Below the pieces are notes generated by a model, which worked only from the letters and a program-made list of their open reading frames with translations, ran no database searches and was not told where the DNA came from. DNA of 64,000 nucleotides. It comes from Xanthobacteraceae bacterium. Its GTDB lineage: Bacteria; Pseudomonadota; Alphaproteobacteria; Rhizobiales; Xanthobacteraceae. The position numbers and the translations under genes were made by a program. Location of the stretch: positions 1 to 64,000 of the forward strand of contig JARBUD010000020.1 of assembly GCA_029239875.1 (NCBI GenBank), written 5' to 3'. Below are positions 27,002 to 35,620 of this stretch, in pieces; position 1 is the first letter of the stretch, and every line of letters begins with the position of its first letter.

Positions 27002-28249
27002 ATGACGGCCCCGAGCGGCAACTGGCGCACCGACGGCGCGCGGCTGTGGGACAGCCTGATGGCGATGGCGCAGATCGGCCCCGGCGTGCGCGGCGGCAAC
27101 AACCGCCAGACCCTGACTGACGCCGACCGCGAGGGGCGGCTGTTGTTCAAGTCCTGGTGCGAGGCGGCCGGGATGAACATCGGCGTCGACGCCATGGGCA
27201 CCATGTATGCCCGCCGCGAGGGCACCGACCCCACCGCCTTGCCGGTGCTGATCGGCTCGCATCTCGACACCCAGCCGACGGGCGGCAAGTTCGACGGGGT
27301 GCTCGGCGTGCTCGGCGCGCTGGAGGTGGTGCGCACGCTGAACGACCTCGGCATCCGCACGAAGCATCCCATCGAGGTGGCGAACTGGACCAATGAGGAG
27401 GGCTCCCGCTTCGCCCCCGCCATGGTCGCCTCCGCCGTCTATGCTGGGGTGATGAGCCTTGGTGACGCCTATGCCGTGCGCGACGCCGAGGGCAAGACGC
27501 TCGGCGCCGAGTTGGAGCGCATCGGCTTCAGGGGCGAGGAGAAGGTCGGCGCGCGCAAGGCACACGCCTATTTCGAATTGCACATCGAGCAGGGCCCGAT
27601 CCTGGAGGCCGAGGGCCTCGACATCGGCGTCGTCACCCATGGCCAGGGCACGCGCTGGCTCGAAGTGACGCTGACCGGGCGCGAAGCGCATACCGGCTCG
27701 ACGCCGATGCCGCGCCGGCTGAATGCCGGGCTCGGCGCCGCCCGCATCATGGAGCTGGTGGACCGGCTCGCCTGGGCGCACGCGCCGATGGCGGTGGGCG
27801 CCGTGGGCCATGTCGAGGTCTACCCGAACTCGCGCAACATCATCGCCGGCAAGGCCGTCTTCACCATCGACATCCGCCATCCCGAGCTCGCCGTGCTCGA
27901 CGCCATGGCGGCGGAGGTGCGCGCCGGAGCGGCAGAGATCGCTGAAAAGATGGGCCTCGGCATCGCCATCGCCGAGGTCAATTCATTCGATCCCGTCGCC
28001 TTCGATCCCACCCTGGTGGGGCGCGTGCGCGCGGCGGCGCAGGCGCTCGGCTACTCGCACCGGGACATCGTCTCCGGCGCTGGGCACGATGCTTGCTGGG
28101 TGAACAAGGTCGCGCCGGCGGCGATGATCTTCTGCCCCTGCGTGGACGGGCTGAGCCACAACGAGGACGAGGCCATCACCCCGGAATGGGCCAAGGCCGG
28201 CGCCGACGTGCTGCTGCACGCGGTGCTCGCCACCGCCGAGATCGCCTGA
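27002..28249 (+). CDS. M20-family carbamoyl amino-acid hydrolase (beta-ureidopropionase or N-carbamoyl-L-amino-acid amidohydrolase)
   Basis: The 415-residue metal-dependent amidase hydrolyses an N-carbamoyl group to amine, CO2 and ammonia. Zinc ligands and catalytic residues are visible in LIGSHLDTQPTGGKFDG, WTNEEGSRFAP, HIEQGPILEAEGLDIGVV, TGREAHTGSTPM and SGAGHDACW. GAGGAGAGA just upstream is a strong ribosome site. It is followed after 15 bases by a dihydropyrimidinase-type hydantoinase; together they form the last two steps of reductive pyrimidine (or hydantoin) breakdown. Dihydropyrimidine dehydrogenase genes are not in the window. Allantoate amidohydrolase is a related alternative but less likely beside hydA. 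Confidence 0.85.
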   Translation: MTAPSGNWRTDGARLWDSLMAMAQIGPGVRGGNNRQTLTDADREGRLLFKSWCEAAGMNIGVDAMGTMYARREGTDPTALPVLIGSHLDTQPTGGKFDGVLGVLGALEVVRTLNDLGIRTKHPIEVANWTNEEGSRFAPAMVASAVYAGVMSLGDAYAVRDAEGKTLGAELERIGFRGEEKVGARKAHAYFELHIEQGPILEAEGLDIGVVTHGQGTRWLEVTLTGREAHTGSTPMPRRLNAGLGAARIMELVDRLAWAHAPMAVGAVGHVEVYPNSRNIIAGKAVFTIDIRHPELAVLDAMAAEVRAGAAEIAEKMGLGIAIAEVNSFDPVAFDPTLVGRVRAAAQALGYSHRDIVSGAGHDACWVNKVAPAAMIFCPCVDGLSHNEDEAITPEWAKAGADVLLHAVLATAEIA

Positions 28250-28264
28250 ACGGAGAAGAGAGCC

Positions 28265-29722
28265 ATGTCCATCGTCATCAAGGGCGGCACCGTCGTCGCC
28301 GCCGACCGCTCCTATGAGGCGGACGTGCTCATCGAGGGCGAGACCATCGCCGCCATCGGGCCGGATCTCTCCGGCGACACCGTGCTCGATGCCGCCGGCA
28401 CCTATGTCATGCCCGGCGGCATCGACCCGCACACGCATTTGGAGATGCCCTTCATGGGCACCACCACGGCGGAGACCTGGGAGAGCGGCACCTTCGCCGC
28501 GCTGTCGGGCGGCACCACCATGGTGGTGGACTTCGTCATCCCGGAGGGCGACGACCTGATCGGCGCCCTCGACGCCTGGGAGGCGCGGGCGAAAAGACAG
28601 GCGAGCTCGGACTATTCCTTCCACATGTGCATCACCGGCTGGTCGGAGGCGACCTTCGACGCCATGGAGCGGGTGGTCGCGCGCGGCGTGAACAGCTTCA
28701 AGCATTTCATGGCCTATAAGGGCGCGCTGATGGTCGACGACGACCAGATGTTCGCCTCCTTCCAGCGCTGCGCCGCGCTCGGCGCGCTGCCGCTCGTGCA
28801 TGCGGAGAACGGCGACATCGTCGCGGCCTTGCAGCAGAAATATCTGGCTGATGGCATCAGGGGCCCGGAGGCGCACGCCTATTCCCGCCCGCCGGAGGTG
28901 GAGGGCGAGGCGGTGAACCGCGCCATCATGATCGCCGACGCCGCCGGCGTGCCGGTCTACATCGTCCACGTCTCCTGCGAGCAGGCGCACGAGGCCATCC
29001 GCCGGGCGCGGCAGAAGGGCATGCGGGTCTATGGCGAACCGCTGGCCCAGCACCTCGCCCTCGACGAGGGCGAATATGCCCATCCCGACTGGGACCACGC
29101 GGCGCAGCGGGTGATGTCGCCGCCCTTCCGCGACAAGTGGCACCAGGACAGCCTGTGGGCGGGGCTCTCTTCCGGCTCGCTGCAGGTGGTGGCGACCGAC
29201 CACTGCGCCTTCACCACGGCGCAGAAGCGCATGGGGCTGACCGACTTCACCAAGATCCCCAACGGCACGGGCGGGCTGGAGGACCGGCTGCCGGTGCTGT
29301 GGACGAAGGGCGTGGAGACCGGCCGGCTCACCCCGAGCGAGTTCGTCGCGGTGACCTCGACCAACATCGCCCGCATCCTCAACATCTATCCTAAGAAGGG
29401 CGCCATCGCGCCGGGGGCTGATGCCGACATCGTCGTGCTCGACCCGAAGGCGGGCAAGACCATCCGCGCCAGCGCGCAGAAATCCGCCATCGATTACAAC
29501 GTGTTCGAGGGCGTCGAGGTGCGCGGCCTGCCGCGCTTCACCCTCTCGCGCGGCGAGGTGGTGTATTCAGCCGGCGGCAATGCGACGCCGCGCCCTGGCC
29601 GCGGCCGCTTCGTCTCCCGCCCGGCCTTCCCGGCAGCGAACCGCGCGCTCTCCACCTGGAAGGCGCTGGTGGCGCCGCGCGCGGTGGAGCGCGATTCCGC
29701 CCTCATGCCGATCGGGGTGTAG
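28265..29722 (+). CDS. hydA: Dihydropyrimidinase / hydantoinase
   Basis: The 485-residue cyclic amidohydrolase opens dihydropyrimidine or hydantoin rings. Metal ligands are HxH in IDPHTHLEMPF, the carboxylated Lys in SFKHFMAYKG, His in PLVHAENGD and IVHVSCEQAH, and Asp in VATDHCAFTTAQKRMG; the C-terminal IRASAQKSAIDYNVFEG is typical of D-hydantoinases. A strong ribosome site, GGAGAAGAG, precedes ATG 28265. It probably forms an operon with the carbamoylase before it. A bulged hairpin follows at 29750-29778. Confidence 0.93.
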   Translation: MSIVIKGGTVVAADRSYEADVLIEGETIAAIGPDLSGDTVLDAAGTYVMPGGIDPHTHLEMPFMGTTTAETWESGTFAALSGGTTMVVDFVIPEGDDLIGALDAWEARAKRQASSDYSFHMCITGWSEATFDAMERVVARGVNSFKHFMAYKGALMVDDDQMFASFQRCAALGALPLVHAENGDIVAALQQKYLADGIRGPEAHAYSRPPEVEGEAVNRAIMIADAAGVPVYIVHVSCEQAHEAIRRARQKGMRVYGEPLAQHLALDEGEYAHPDWDHAAQRVMSPPFRDKWHQDSLWAGLSSGSLQVVATDHCAFTTAQKRMGLTDFTKIPNGTGGLEDRLPVLWTKGVETGRLTPSEFVAVTSTNIARILNIYPKKGAIAPGADADIVVLDPKAGKTIRASAQKSAIDYNVFEGVEVRGLPRFTLSRGEVVYSAGGNATPRPGRGRFVSRPAFPAANRALSTWKALVAPRAVERDSALMPIGV

Positions 29723-29749
29723 GACTGGCGCAGCCGAAGCCCGCAGTCA

Positions 29750-29778
29750 GGGAACGGGTCTCCCACGAGGCCCGTCCC
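29750..29778 (+). terminator. Probable terminator after hydA
   Basis: GGG-A-ACGGG pairs with CCCGT-CCC across a 12-base loop, with one bulged A, and is followed by TT. A second small stem, CGCGCT-GACC-AGCGCG, follows at 29786-29801. Confidence 0.45.
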
Positions 29779-29904
29779 TTCCGCACGCGCTGACCAGCGC
29801 GCATACGTCTTGCTCACTTTCTAGGCTGGCCCATAAGGCGAGCAGACAAATCAAGCTTCGCCTCTTGGCGATACTTCCCGTCCCTTGAGCAGCCTTACCT
29901 TCTC

Positions 29905-29932
29905 CACAGCGTCGCGCGCGACCGACGCTGTG
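29905..29932 (+). promoter_or_regulatory. Leader hairpin directly before the monooxygenase ribosome site
   Basis: CACAGCGTCG (29905-29914) and CGACGCTGTG (29923-29932) form a perfect 10-pair stem with an 8-base loop. It ends 5 bases before AAGGAG (29938-29943). It could act as an operator or control translation of the flavin monooxygenase gene at 29955. Confidence 0.5.
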
Positions 29933-29954
29933 CATGCAAGGAGAAGGTGCGTTC

Positions 29955-31274
29955 ATGCCGGCCAATCCGTTTCATCTCGCCTGGTTTCTGCAGGGCTCCA
30001 GCATCCAGGCGTGGGGCGAGCCCTGGACCGGTAACATCGCGCAGGAATGGATGACGGCCGACATGTTCCTCGACCTCGTCCGGTCGATGGAGCGCGCCTG
30101 CTTCGACTACATCCTCATTGAGGATTCCATCTATGTCGGCCAGAACTGGCAGAACTCGCGCGACATCTTCCTGAAGGGCGGCATCTGCGTGCCCAGGCAG
30201 GAGCCCTCGGTGGTCGCCAGCATCATGGCGGCGGCGACCAAGCGGCTCGGCATCGTGCCGACGCTCTCGACCTTCGCCTACCACCCCTACCTCACCGCCC
30301 GCATCGTCTCCTCGCTCGACCAGATCTCCGGCGGGCGCGCCGGCTGGAACATGGTGACCGGCTCGTCCGACCTCTCGGCGCAGAACTTCGGCATGGACAA
30401 GCTCCCCGACCATGACGAGCGCTACGTGATGGCCGAGGAGTACATCGACATCGTCAAGGGCCTGTGGGGCTCGTGGGAGCCCGGCGCCATCCTCGACGAC
30501 CGCGAGAACGGCATCCTCATCGACCCGGCGAAGGTCCACACCATCGACTACAAGGGCCGGTACTACGCCTCCCGCGGCCCGCTGAACTCCGGCCCGTGCC
30601 CGCAGGGCCAGCCGGTGATCGCACAGGCCGGCGGCTCCAAGAGCGGGCGCAAGATCGCCGCCACCCACGCCGACACCATCGTCGCCGCGCCGAACGGCGT
30701 CGCCAACATGAAGCAGTACCGCGACGACATCCGCGCCCAGATGGCGGCGATGGGCCGCGACCCCGACAGCTGCAAGATCCTGTTCCTGCTCTCGCCGGTG
30801 ATCGCCGAGACCGAGGAGCAGGCCAAATGGGCCGCCGAGCAGCGCCGCGTGCAGGCCGCCGCCAATCTCGACGCCCGCATGGCGCGCTTCGGATGGAGCA
30901 CCAATCTCGACCTGTCCGACCTCGACCTCGACACGCCGGTGAGCGAGCTGGTGCTCACCACCAACGGCCACCAGTCGAGCCTCTCGCAATTCCTCACCCG
31001 CGCCGGCGACAAGCCGCTGCGCCAGGCGATGGTCGACCATGTGAGCGTCGGCTACTGCGTCGACATCGTCGGCACGCCGGACAGCGTCGCCAGCCAGATG
31101 GACGAGGTGATGCAGGAGGTCGGCGGCGACGGCTTCCTGCTCGTGCTGTCCGACGTCAGCCGCCGCTCGGTCGCCACCATCATGGATGGGCTGGTGCCGG
31201 TGCTGCAGCGGCGTGGCCTTACCCGCCGTGCCTACACGCACGAGCAGCTGCGCGACAACCTGCTCGAGTTCTGA
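29955..31274 (+). CDS. NtaA/SnaA/DszA-family FMN-dependent monooxygenase
   Basis: The 439-residue luciferase-like flavin monooxygenase needs reduced FMN from a separate reductase. Family landmarks are FHLAWFLQG at the start, FDYILIEDS, SGGRAGWNMVTGSSDLSAQN, YKGRYYASRGPLNSGPCPQG, QAGGSKSGRKIAATHADTIV and GGDGFLLV near the end. ATG 29955 was chosen for spacing to AAGGAG; ATG 29934 would overlap that site. It is 48 bases before a solute-binding gene and heads an ABC importer operon, so its substrate is probably what the importer brings in. The substrate is unknown; relatives oxidise nitrilotriacetate, EDTA and organosulfur compounds. Confidence 0.88.
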   Translation: MPANPFHLAWFLQGSSIQAWGEPWTGNIAQEWMTADMFLDLVRSMERACFDYILIEDSIYVGQNWQNSRDIFLKGGICVPRQEPSVVASIMAAATKRLGIVPTLSTFAYHPYLTARIVSSLDQISGGRAGWNMVTGSSDLSAQNFGMDKLPDHDERYVMAEEYIDIVKGLWGSWEPGAILDDRENGILIDPAKVHTIDYKGRYYASRGPLNSGPCPQGQPVIAQAGGSKSGRKIAATHADTIVAAPNGVANMKQYRDDIRAQMAAMGRDPDSCKILFLLSPVIAETEEQAKWAAEQRRVQAAANLDARMARFGWSTNLDLSDLDLDTPVSELVLTTNGHQSSLSQFLTRAGDKPLRQAMVDHVSVGYCVDIVGTPDSVASQMDEVMQEVGGDGFLLVLSDVSRRSVATIMDGLVPVLQRRGLTRRAYTHEQLRDNLLEF

Positions 31275-31322
31275 CCTCTGCGCTCCCGCAAACTCACCCT
31301 TGATGACAACAGGACGATGCCG

Positions 31323-32174
31323 ATGAACCCCACCCACCCGCGTCTCCCGCGTCGCCCACTGCGTACCGGCGCCGCCGCGCTCGGTCTGCTCCTGCTCGGC
31401 GCCGGCCTCTCCACGGCCTCCGCCGAGAAGCTCAAGCTCGGCAATGAGGGCGTCTATCCGCCCTTCTCGATGGTGGATTCCTCCGGGAACCTCACCGGCA
31501 TGGAGCCGGAGCTCGCCCGCGAGATGTGCAAGCGCATCGGCGCCGACTGCGAGATCGTGGTCATGGACTTCAAGGCGCTGATCCCGTCCATGCTGCAGGG
31601 CAAGTTCGACGGCATCGTCACCCAGATCTCGCCGACCCCCGAGCGCATGGACAAGGCGCTCTTCGCCACGCCGATCGTCTACAACCCCGCCACCTTCGTG
31701 GTGAAGAAGGGCAGCAACTACACGCTCACCAAGGAAGGCGTGACGGGCAAGGGCCTGAGGATCGCGCTGCAGCGCGGCGCCTCCATGGTGCCCTACATCC
31801 ACAAGCATTTCGGCAAGGATACCTTCGTCGAGGTCTATTACGACAATCCCGACCAGATGAAGCTCGACCTGCTGGCCGGCCGCCTCGACCTGGTGTTCGA
31901 TTCCAAGATCAACTGGACGCTGGAGCTGATCGCCAAGCCCGAGGGCAAGGATTACGAGCTCGCCGGCGGCGACCACTGGCTCGGCGATCCCTCCATCCCC
32001 GAGGCCGAGCGCGGCTATAGCTGGATATTTCCGAAGAAGAGCGAAGCGCTGGTCAAGCGCGTCAACGGCGCGCTCGCCGAGATGATCAAGGACTGCACCT
32101 ACACCACCATCCGCAAGAAATACGTGCCGGTCGCCACGCTCTCGGCGGAAGCGGCCTGCGAGAAGACCAACTGA
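31323..32174 (+). CDS. Amino-acid-type ABC transporter substrate-binding protein
   Basis: The 283-residue periplasmic protein has a signal peptide (ALGLLLLGAGLSTASAEK) and a family 3 solute-binding domain: KLGNEGVYPPFSMVDSSG, GMEPELAREMCKRIGADCE, DGIVTQISPTPERM and a later GRLDLVFDSKINW. ATG 31323 is favoured over 31317 because AGGA at 31311-31314 is properly spaced only for the later start. It belongs to the monooxygenase-importer operon. The ligand is probably a cationic or polar amino-acid-like compound. Confidence 0.9.
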   Translation: MNPTHPRLPRRPLRTGAAALGLLLLGAGLSTASAEKLKLGNEGVYPPFSMVDSSGNLTGMEPELAREMCKRIGADCEIVVMDFKALIPSMLQGKFDGIVTQISPTPERMDKALFATPIVYNPATFVVKKGSNYTLTKEGVTGKGLRIALQRGASMVPYIHKHFGKDTFVEVYYDNPDQMKLDLLAGRLDLVFDSKINWTLELIAKPEGKDYELAGGDHWLGDPSIPEAERGYSWIFPKKSEALVKRVNGALAEMIKDCTYTTIRKKYVPVATLSAEAACEKTN

Positions 32175-32199
32175 TCGCGGCCGCGAGGGAGCCCCGGCG

Positions 32200-32928
32200 A
32201 TGACGAACCTCTCCCCCGCCGATCTGGCCGGCTATCTGCGCCAGCTCGGCGAGGGAGCCCTCATCACGCTGGAGCTCTTCCTCGCGAGCTTCGCCTTCGC
32301 CTTCGTGTTCGGCGTGCTGATCGGAGTCGTCACGCTCTCGCGCAATCGCCTCGTGCAGGCGGCGTGGCGGGTCTACGCCTCGATCTTCATGGGCGTGCCG
32401 ACGCTGCTCGTCATCTTCCTCGTCTTCTATGGCGGCAGCGCCATGCTGATGACGGTGCTGGGCGAGCTCGGCTCCGAGATCGACATCTCGCCCTTCGGCG
32501 CCGGAGTCACAGCGCTCGCAGTCGTCTACGCGGCCTACATCGCCGAACTGGTGCGCGGGGCCATCGAGAACCTGCCGAAGGGCCAGTTCGAGGGCGCTCG
32601 CGCGCTCGCCATCCCGCCCATCATCATGTGGGGCAAGGTGATCCTGCCGCAGGTGATGCGGCTCGCTCTGCCCGGCCTCGTCAATGTGTGGAGCTTCATG
32701 CTGAAGGAGACGCCGCTGGTCTCGCTCGCCGGCCTGCAGGACCTCGTCGCCGCCTCCAAAATCGCCGCCGGCGCGACCAAGGAGCCCTTCATCTTCTTCA
32801 TCGCCACCGCGCTGGTCTTCATCGCCTTCAGCGCCGCGACGCTCAAGCTCGCCACCATTCTGGAAATCCGGCTCGACCGCGGCCTCCGCCGCGAACCGAA
32901 CGCCCGCACGGCCCGGGCCGACGCATGA
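32200..32928 (+). CDS. Polar amino-acid ABC transporter permease (HisQ-like)
   Basis: The 242-residue inner-membrane permease has about five helices. The coupling motif region reads LPKGQFEGARALAIPPIIMW. GAGGGA precedes ATG 32200. Its stop overlaps the next permease by four bases, so the two form the heterodimeric channel of the importer. Confidence 0.9.
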   Translation: MTNLSPADLAGYLRQLGEGALITLELFLASFAFAFVFGVLIGVVTLSRNRLVQAAWRVYASIFMGVPTLLVIFLVFYGGSAMLMTVLGELGSEIDISPFGAGVTALAVVYAAYIAELVRGAIENLPKGQFEGARALAIPPIIMWGKVILPQVMRLALPGLVNVWSFMLKETPLVSLAGLQDLVAASKIAAGATKEPFIFFIATALVFIAFSAATLKLATILEIRLDRGLRREPNARTARADA

Positions 32929-33701
32929 ACAGACTTCCCATCGATCCCGCCCTCGCCTGGGAGAGCCTACCGGCGCTGCTGGACGGGCTGAAGGTAACGA
33001 TGATCATCACCGCGATCCCGCTGGTGCTCGGGCTGGCGCTCGCCTTCCCGATCTGCTTCGCCCGCATGTCGGAGCGGCGCCTGCCGGCCCTGCTGGCCGA
33101 GATCTTCGTCGTCTTCTTCCGCGGCGCGCCGCTCTTGATCCTGCTCTATCTCGTCTATTACGGCCTCGGCCAGATCGCGGCGCTGCGCGAGGGGCCGTTC
33201 TGGATCCTGTTCGGCTCGCCCTTCGGCTGCGCCATCGTCGCGCTCGCCCTCAACCATGCCGCCTACATGACCGAGGTGCTGCGCGGCAGCCTGATGGCGG
33301 TGCCGGGCGGCATCGTCGAGGCGAGCGAGGCGCTCGGCATCTCCCGGCGCAACATCTTCATCTGGGTGCGGATGCCGCTGGCGATCCGCTACGGCCTAAA
33401 GGCCTACCAGAACGAGGTGATCAGCTTCATCAAGGGCACCGCCATCGTCTCGGTGGTGACGATCACCGACCTTACCGCCGTCGCCAACACCATCTTCGAG
33501 CAGACCTACGATCCGTTCACGCCGATCCTGTGCGCGGCGGCGTTCTACTGGGCCTTCGTGAACCTGATCCGCGTCGGCTTCACCCTATGGGGCCGCTGGC
33601 TCAACCGCCACAATGCCGAAATCGTCGAGGTGACCGTCGCGGCACCGGTGCGCGGGACTGCGCTTCGCCGGCTCGCCGGCCTGGTGAAGGTGACGCCATG
33701 A
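32925..33701 (+). CDS. Polar amino-acid ABC transporter permease (HisM-like)
   Basis: The 258-residue permease has helices such as MIITAIPLVLGLALAFPICF and the cytoplasmic coupling motif VPGGIVEASEALGISRRNIF. It starts at ATG 32925, overlapping the previous gene (ATGA), and overlaps the ATPase gene by four bases. It pairs with the preceding permease. Confidence 0.9.
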   Translation: MNRLPIDPALAWESLPALLDGLKVTMIITAIPLVLGLALAFPICFARMSERRLPALLAEIFVVFFRGAPLLILLYLVYYGLGQIAALREGPFWILFGSPFGCAIVALALNHAAYMTEVLRGSLMAVPGGIVEASEALGISRRNIFIWVRMPLAIRYGLKAYQNEVISFIKGTAIVSVVTITDLTAVANTIFEQTYDPFTPILCAAAFYWAFVNLIRVGFTLWGRWLNRHNAEIVEVTVAAPVRGTALRRLAGLVKVTP

Positions 33702-34474
33702 ACGCGCGCCCGCATGACCTGAAGGCCATGGGCGAGGCGGCCTCGCCCGCCATCCTCCTCTCCGGCCTCACAAAGCATTACGGCTCGCATCGCGCGCTGG
33801 GCGGCGTCGATCTGGAGGTGCGGCGCGGCGAGAAGGTCGTCATCTGCGGCCCCTCCGGTTCCGGCAAGTCGACGCTGATCCGCTGCATCAACGCGCTGGA
33901 GCGCCATGATGGCGGGCGGATCGTCGTCAACGGCATCGAGCTGACCGCCGACGAGGGCACGGTGCAGGACATCCGCCAGGAAGTCGGCATGGTGTTCCAG
34001 CACTTCAACCTGTTCCCGCACCTGACGGCGCTGGAGAACTGCATGCTGGCGCCGCAACTCAATCGCGGGCTGACCAAGCCGCAGGCCGAGAAGCTCGCCA
34101 TGCTCTATCTGGAGCGGGTGCACCTCGCCGACCACGTGCGCAAATATCCCTCGCGCCTCTCCGGCGGCCAGCAGCAGCGCGTCGCCATCGCCCGCGCGCT
34201 CTGCATGGAGCCGCGCATCCTCCTCTTCGACGAACCGACCTCGGCGCTCGACCCGGAGATGGTGAACGAGGTGCTCGGCGTGATGGAGGAGCTGGCGGCG
34301 AGCGGCGTCACCATGCTGTGCGTCACCCATGAGATGGGCTTCGCCCGCCGCGTCGCCGACCGCTGCGTGTTCATGGACCATGGCGAGATCGTCGAGAGCG
34401 GCGATGCCGCCACCTTCTTCGAGGCACCCAGAAGCGAGCGCCTGCGCGGCTTCCTCGCCCAGATCCTGCGCTGA
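33698..34474 (+). CDS. Polar amino-acid ABC transporter ATPase (GlnQ/HisP-like)
   Basis: The 258-residue ATPase has Walker A ICGPSGSGKSTLIRC, Q-loop MVFQHFNLFPHLT, signature [16 protein letters not shown], Walker B ILLFDEPTSALDPE and the H-loop in CVTHEMGFARRVAD. ATG 33698 overlaps the HisM-like stop. It energises the importer that follows the monooxygenase, and its stop lies 5 bases from the stop of a convergent flavin reductase gene. Confidence 0.93.
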   Translation: MNARPHDLKAMGEAASPAILLSGLTKHYGSHRALGGVDLEVRRGEKVVICGPSGSGKSTLIRCINALERHDGGRIVVNGIELTADEGTVQDIRQEVGMVFQHFNLFPHLTALENCMLAPQLNRGLTKPQAEKLAMLYLERVHLADHVRKYPSRLSGGQQQRVAIARALCMEPRILLFDEPTSALDPEMVNEVLGVMEELAASGVTMLCVTHEMGFARRVADRCVFMDHGEIVESGDAATFFEAPRSERLRGFLAQILR

Positions 34475-34479
34475 AGGGG

Positions 34480-34998
34480 TCAGCTTGCCGGTGCGAGGCC
34501 GGCAATGGTCTTGCCGCGGAAGAACACCAGCGGCTCGCCGGTCCCGGCCGCCTTCGCCCCCATCACCGTGCCGATGATGATGGAGATGCTGCCGCGCTCC
34601 ACCACCTGGTCCACCACGCAGTCGAACACGCCGAGCGCGTCGTTGAGAACGGGAGCGCCGGTGGCAAGCGTGCCCCACTCGCCCTCGACGAAGCGCGCCG
34701 CGCCGGAAAGCCCGGCCTTGCCGGAGAAGGCATCGGCGACATGGCCGGCGCTGGCGGGCAGGAAATTCACCGCGAAATGCCTGGAAGCGAGGATCGGCCC
34801 GAGCGCGCTGGTCTTGGCGTCGACGGAGACCAGCATGGTCGGCGGATCGGCGGTGACATGCGCCGCCGACAGGCCGAGGAAGCCGGCCGGGCCTTCGTCG
34901 CCCGCGGCGGTCACGACGGTCATGCCGGTGGCGCGCTCGCCCAGCGTGCGCCAGAAGGTCTTCACGTCGATCGGGGCGGGCGTCTCGGTATCGGTCAT
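34480..34998 (-). CDS. Flavin reductase-domain protein
   Basis: The 172-residue protein has the flavin reductase-like fold: TGMTVVTAAGDEGPAGFLGL, VTADPPTMLVSVDAKTSA, HFAVNFLPASAGHVAD and GVFDCVVDQVVERGS. It reduces FMN with NAD(P)H for a two-component monooxygenase. ATG 34998 is preferred (GGAG about 11 bases upstream); GTG 35010 is possible. It lies 42 bases after another reductase gene and downstream of a monooxygenase on the same strand. With two monooxygenases and two reductases nearby, pairing is not certain. Confidence 0.82.
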   Translation of the reverse strand: MTDTETPAPIDVKTFWRTLGERATGMTVVTAAGDEGPAGFLGLSAAHVTADPPTMLVSVDAKTSALGPILASRHFAVNFLPASAGHVADAFSGKAGLSGAARFVEGEWGTLATGAPVLNDALGVFDCVVDQVVERGSISIIIGTVMGAKAAGTGEPLVFFRGKTIAGLAPAS

Positions 34999-35040
34999 AG
35001 GCGAGGTCACTCCAGTCGGAAACGATGAGGGCCGGCGCGG

Positions 35041-35583
35041 TCAGGTCAGATGGTGGAACCTGCGGCCGAAATAGACCAGCCCCTCGCTGGAGCCGGCCTC
35101 GTGCAGGCCGAGCACCTCGCAGAACACCACGTCATGGGTGCCGACGGCGGCGATCTGCGTCACCCGGCAGTCGAAGGCGACGGTGGCCTCGGCGAGCACC
35201 GGCGCGCCCGTGACCAGCGTGGTCCAGCCGGCGGCGGCGAAGCGCTCGTCCATGGTCTTCACGCCGCCGGCGAAGGCCATGGAGAGCGCCTCGTGATGCG
35301 GGCCGGCCAGCGTGTTGACGCAGAGCACGCGGCTCGACGTGATCGCCCGATGCGACTGGTTGGAGCGGTTCACGCAGACCAGCAGCGTCGGCGGTGAATC
35401 GGTCACCGAGCACACCGCCGAGGCGGTGAAGCCGTAGCGCCCTTCCTCGCCGAGGCTGGTGATGATGTTCACCGCCGCCGGCAGCTTCGCCATGCCGGCG
35501 CGGTAGAGGTCGCGGCCGACGGCGGCCGGCAGGGGCTCTCCGGCCAGCGCCTTGGCGGCGGCACGCGGATCGGTCGCGCTCAT
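35041..35583 (-). CDS. RutF-like NADH:FMN oxidoreductase
   Basis: The 180-residue flavin reductase closely resembles RutF, which supplies reduced FMN to the RutA uracil oxygenase: AAVNIITSLGEEGRYGFTAS, CSVTDSPPTLLVCVNRS, RVLCVNTLAGPHHEAL, FDCRVTQIAAVGTHDVVFCE and GLVYFGRRFHHL. GGAGGAAAC precedes ATG 35583. It is 37 bases downstream of a flavin monooxygenase gene and probably cotranscribed. The neighbouring monooxygenases are of the NtaA group, so it probably serves them rather than a Rut pathway. Confidence 0.85.
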   Translation of the reverse strand: MSATDPRAAAKALAGEPLPAAVGRDLYRAGMAKLPAAVNIITSLGEEGRYGFTASAVCSVTDSPPTLLVCVNRSNQSHRAITSSRVLCVNTLAGPHHEALSMAFAGGVKTMDERFAAAGWTTLVTGAPVLAEATVAFDCRVTQIAAVGTHDVVFCEVLGLHEAGSSEGLVYFGRRFHHLT

Positions 35584-35620
35584 GTTTCCTCCGATCGGCA
35601 GGAAAAGCAGGACAAGGGGA

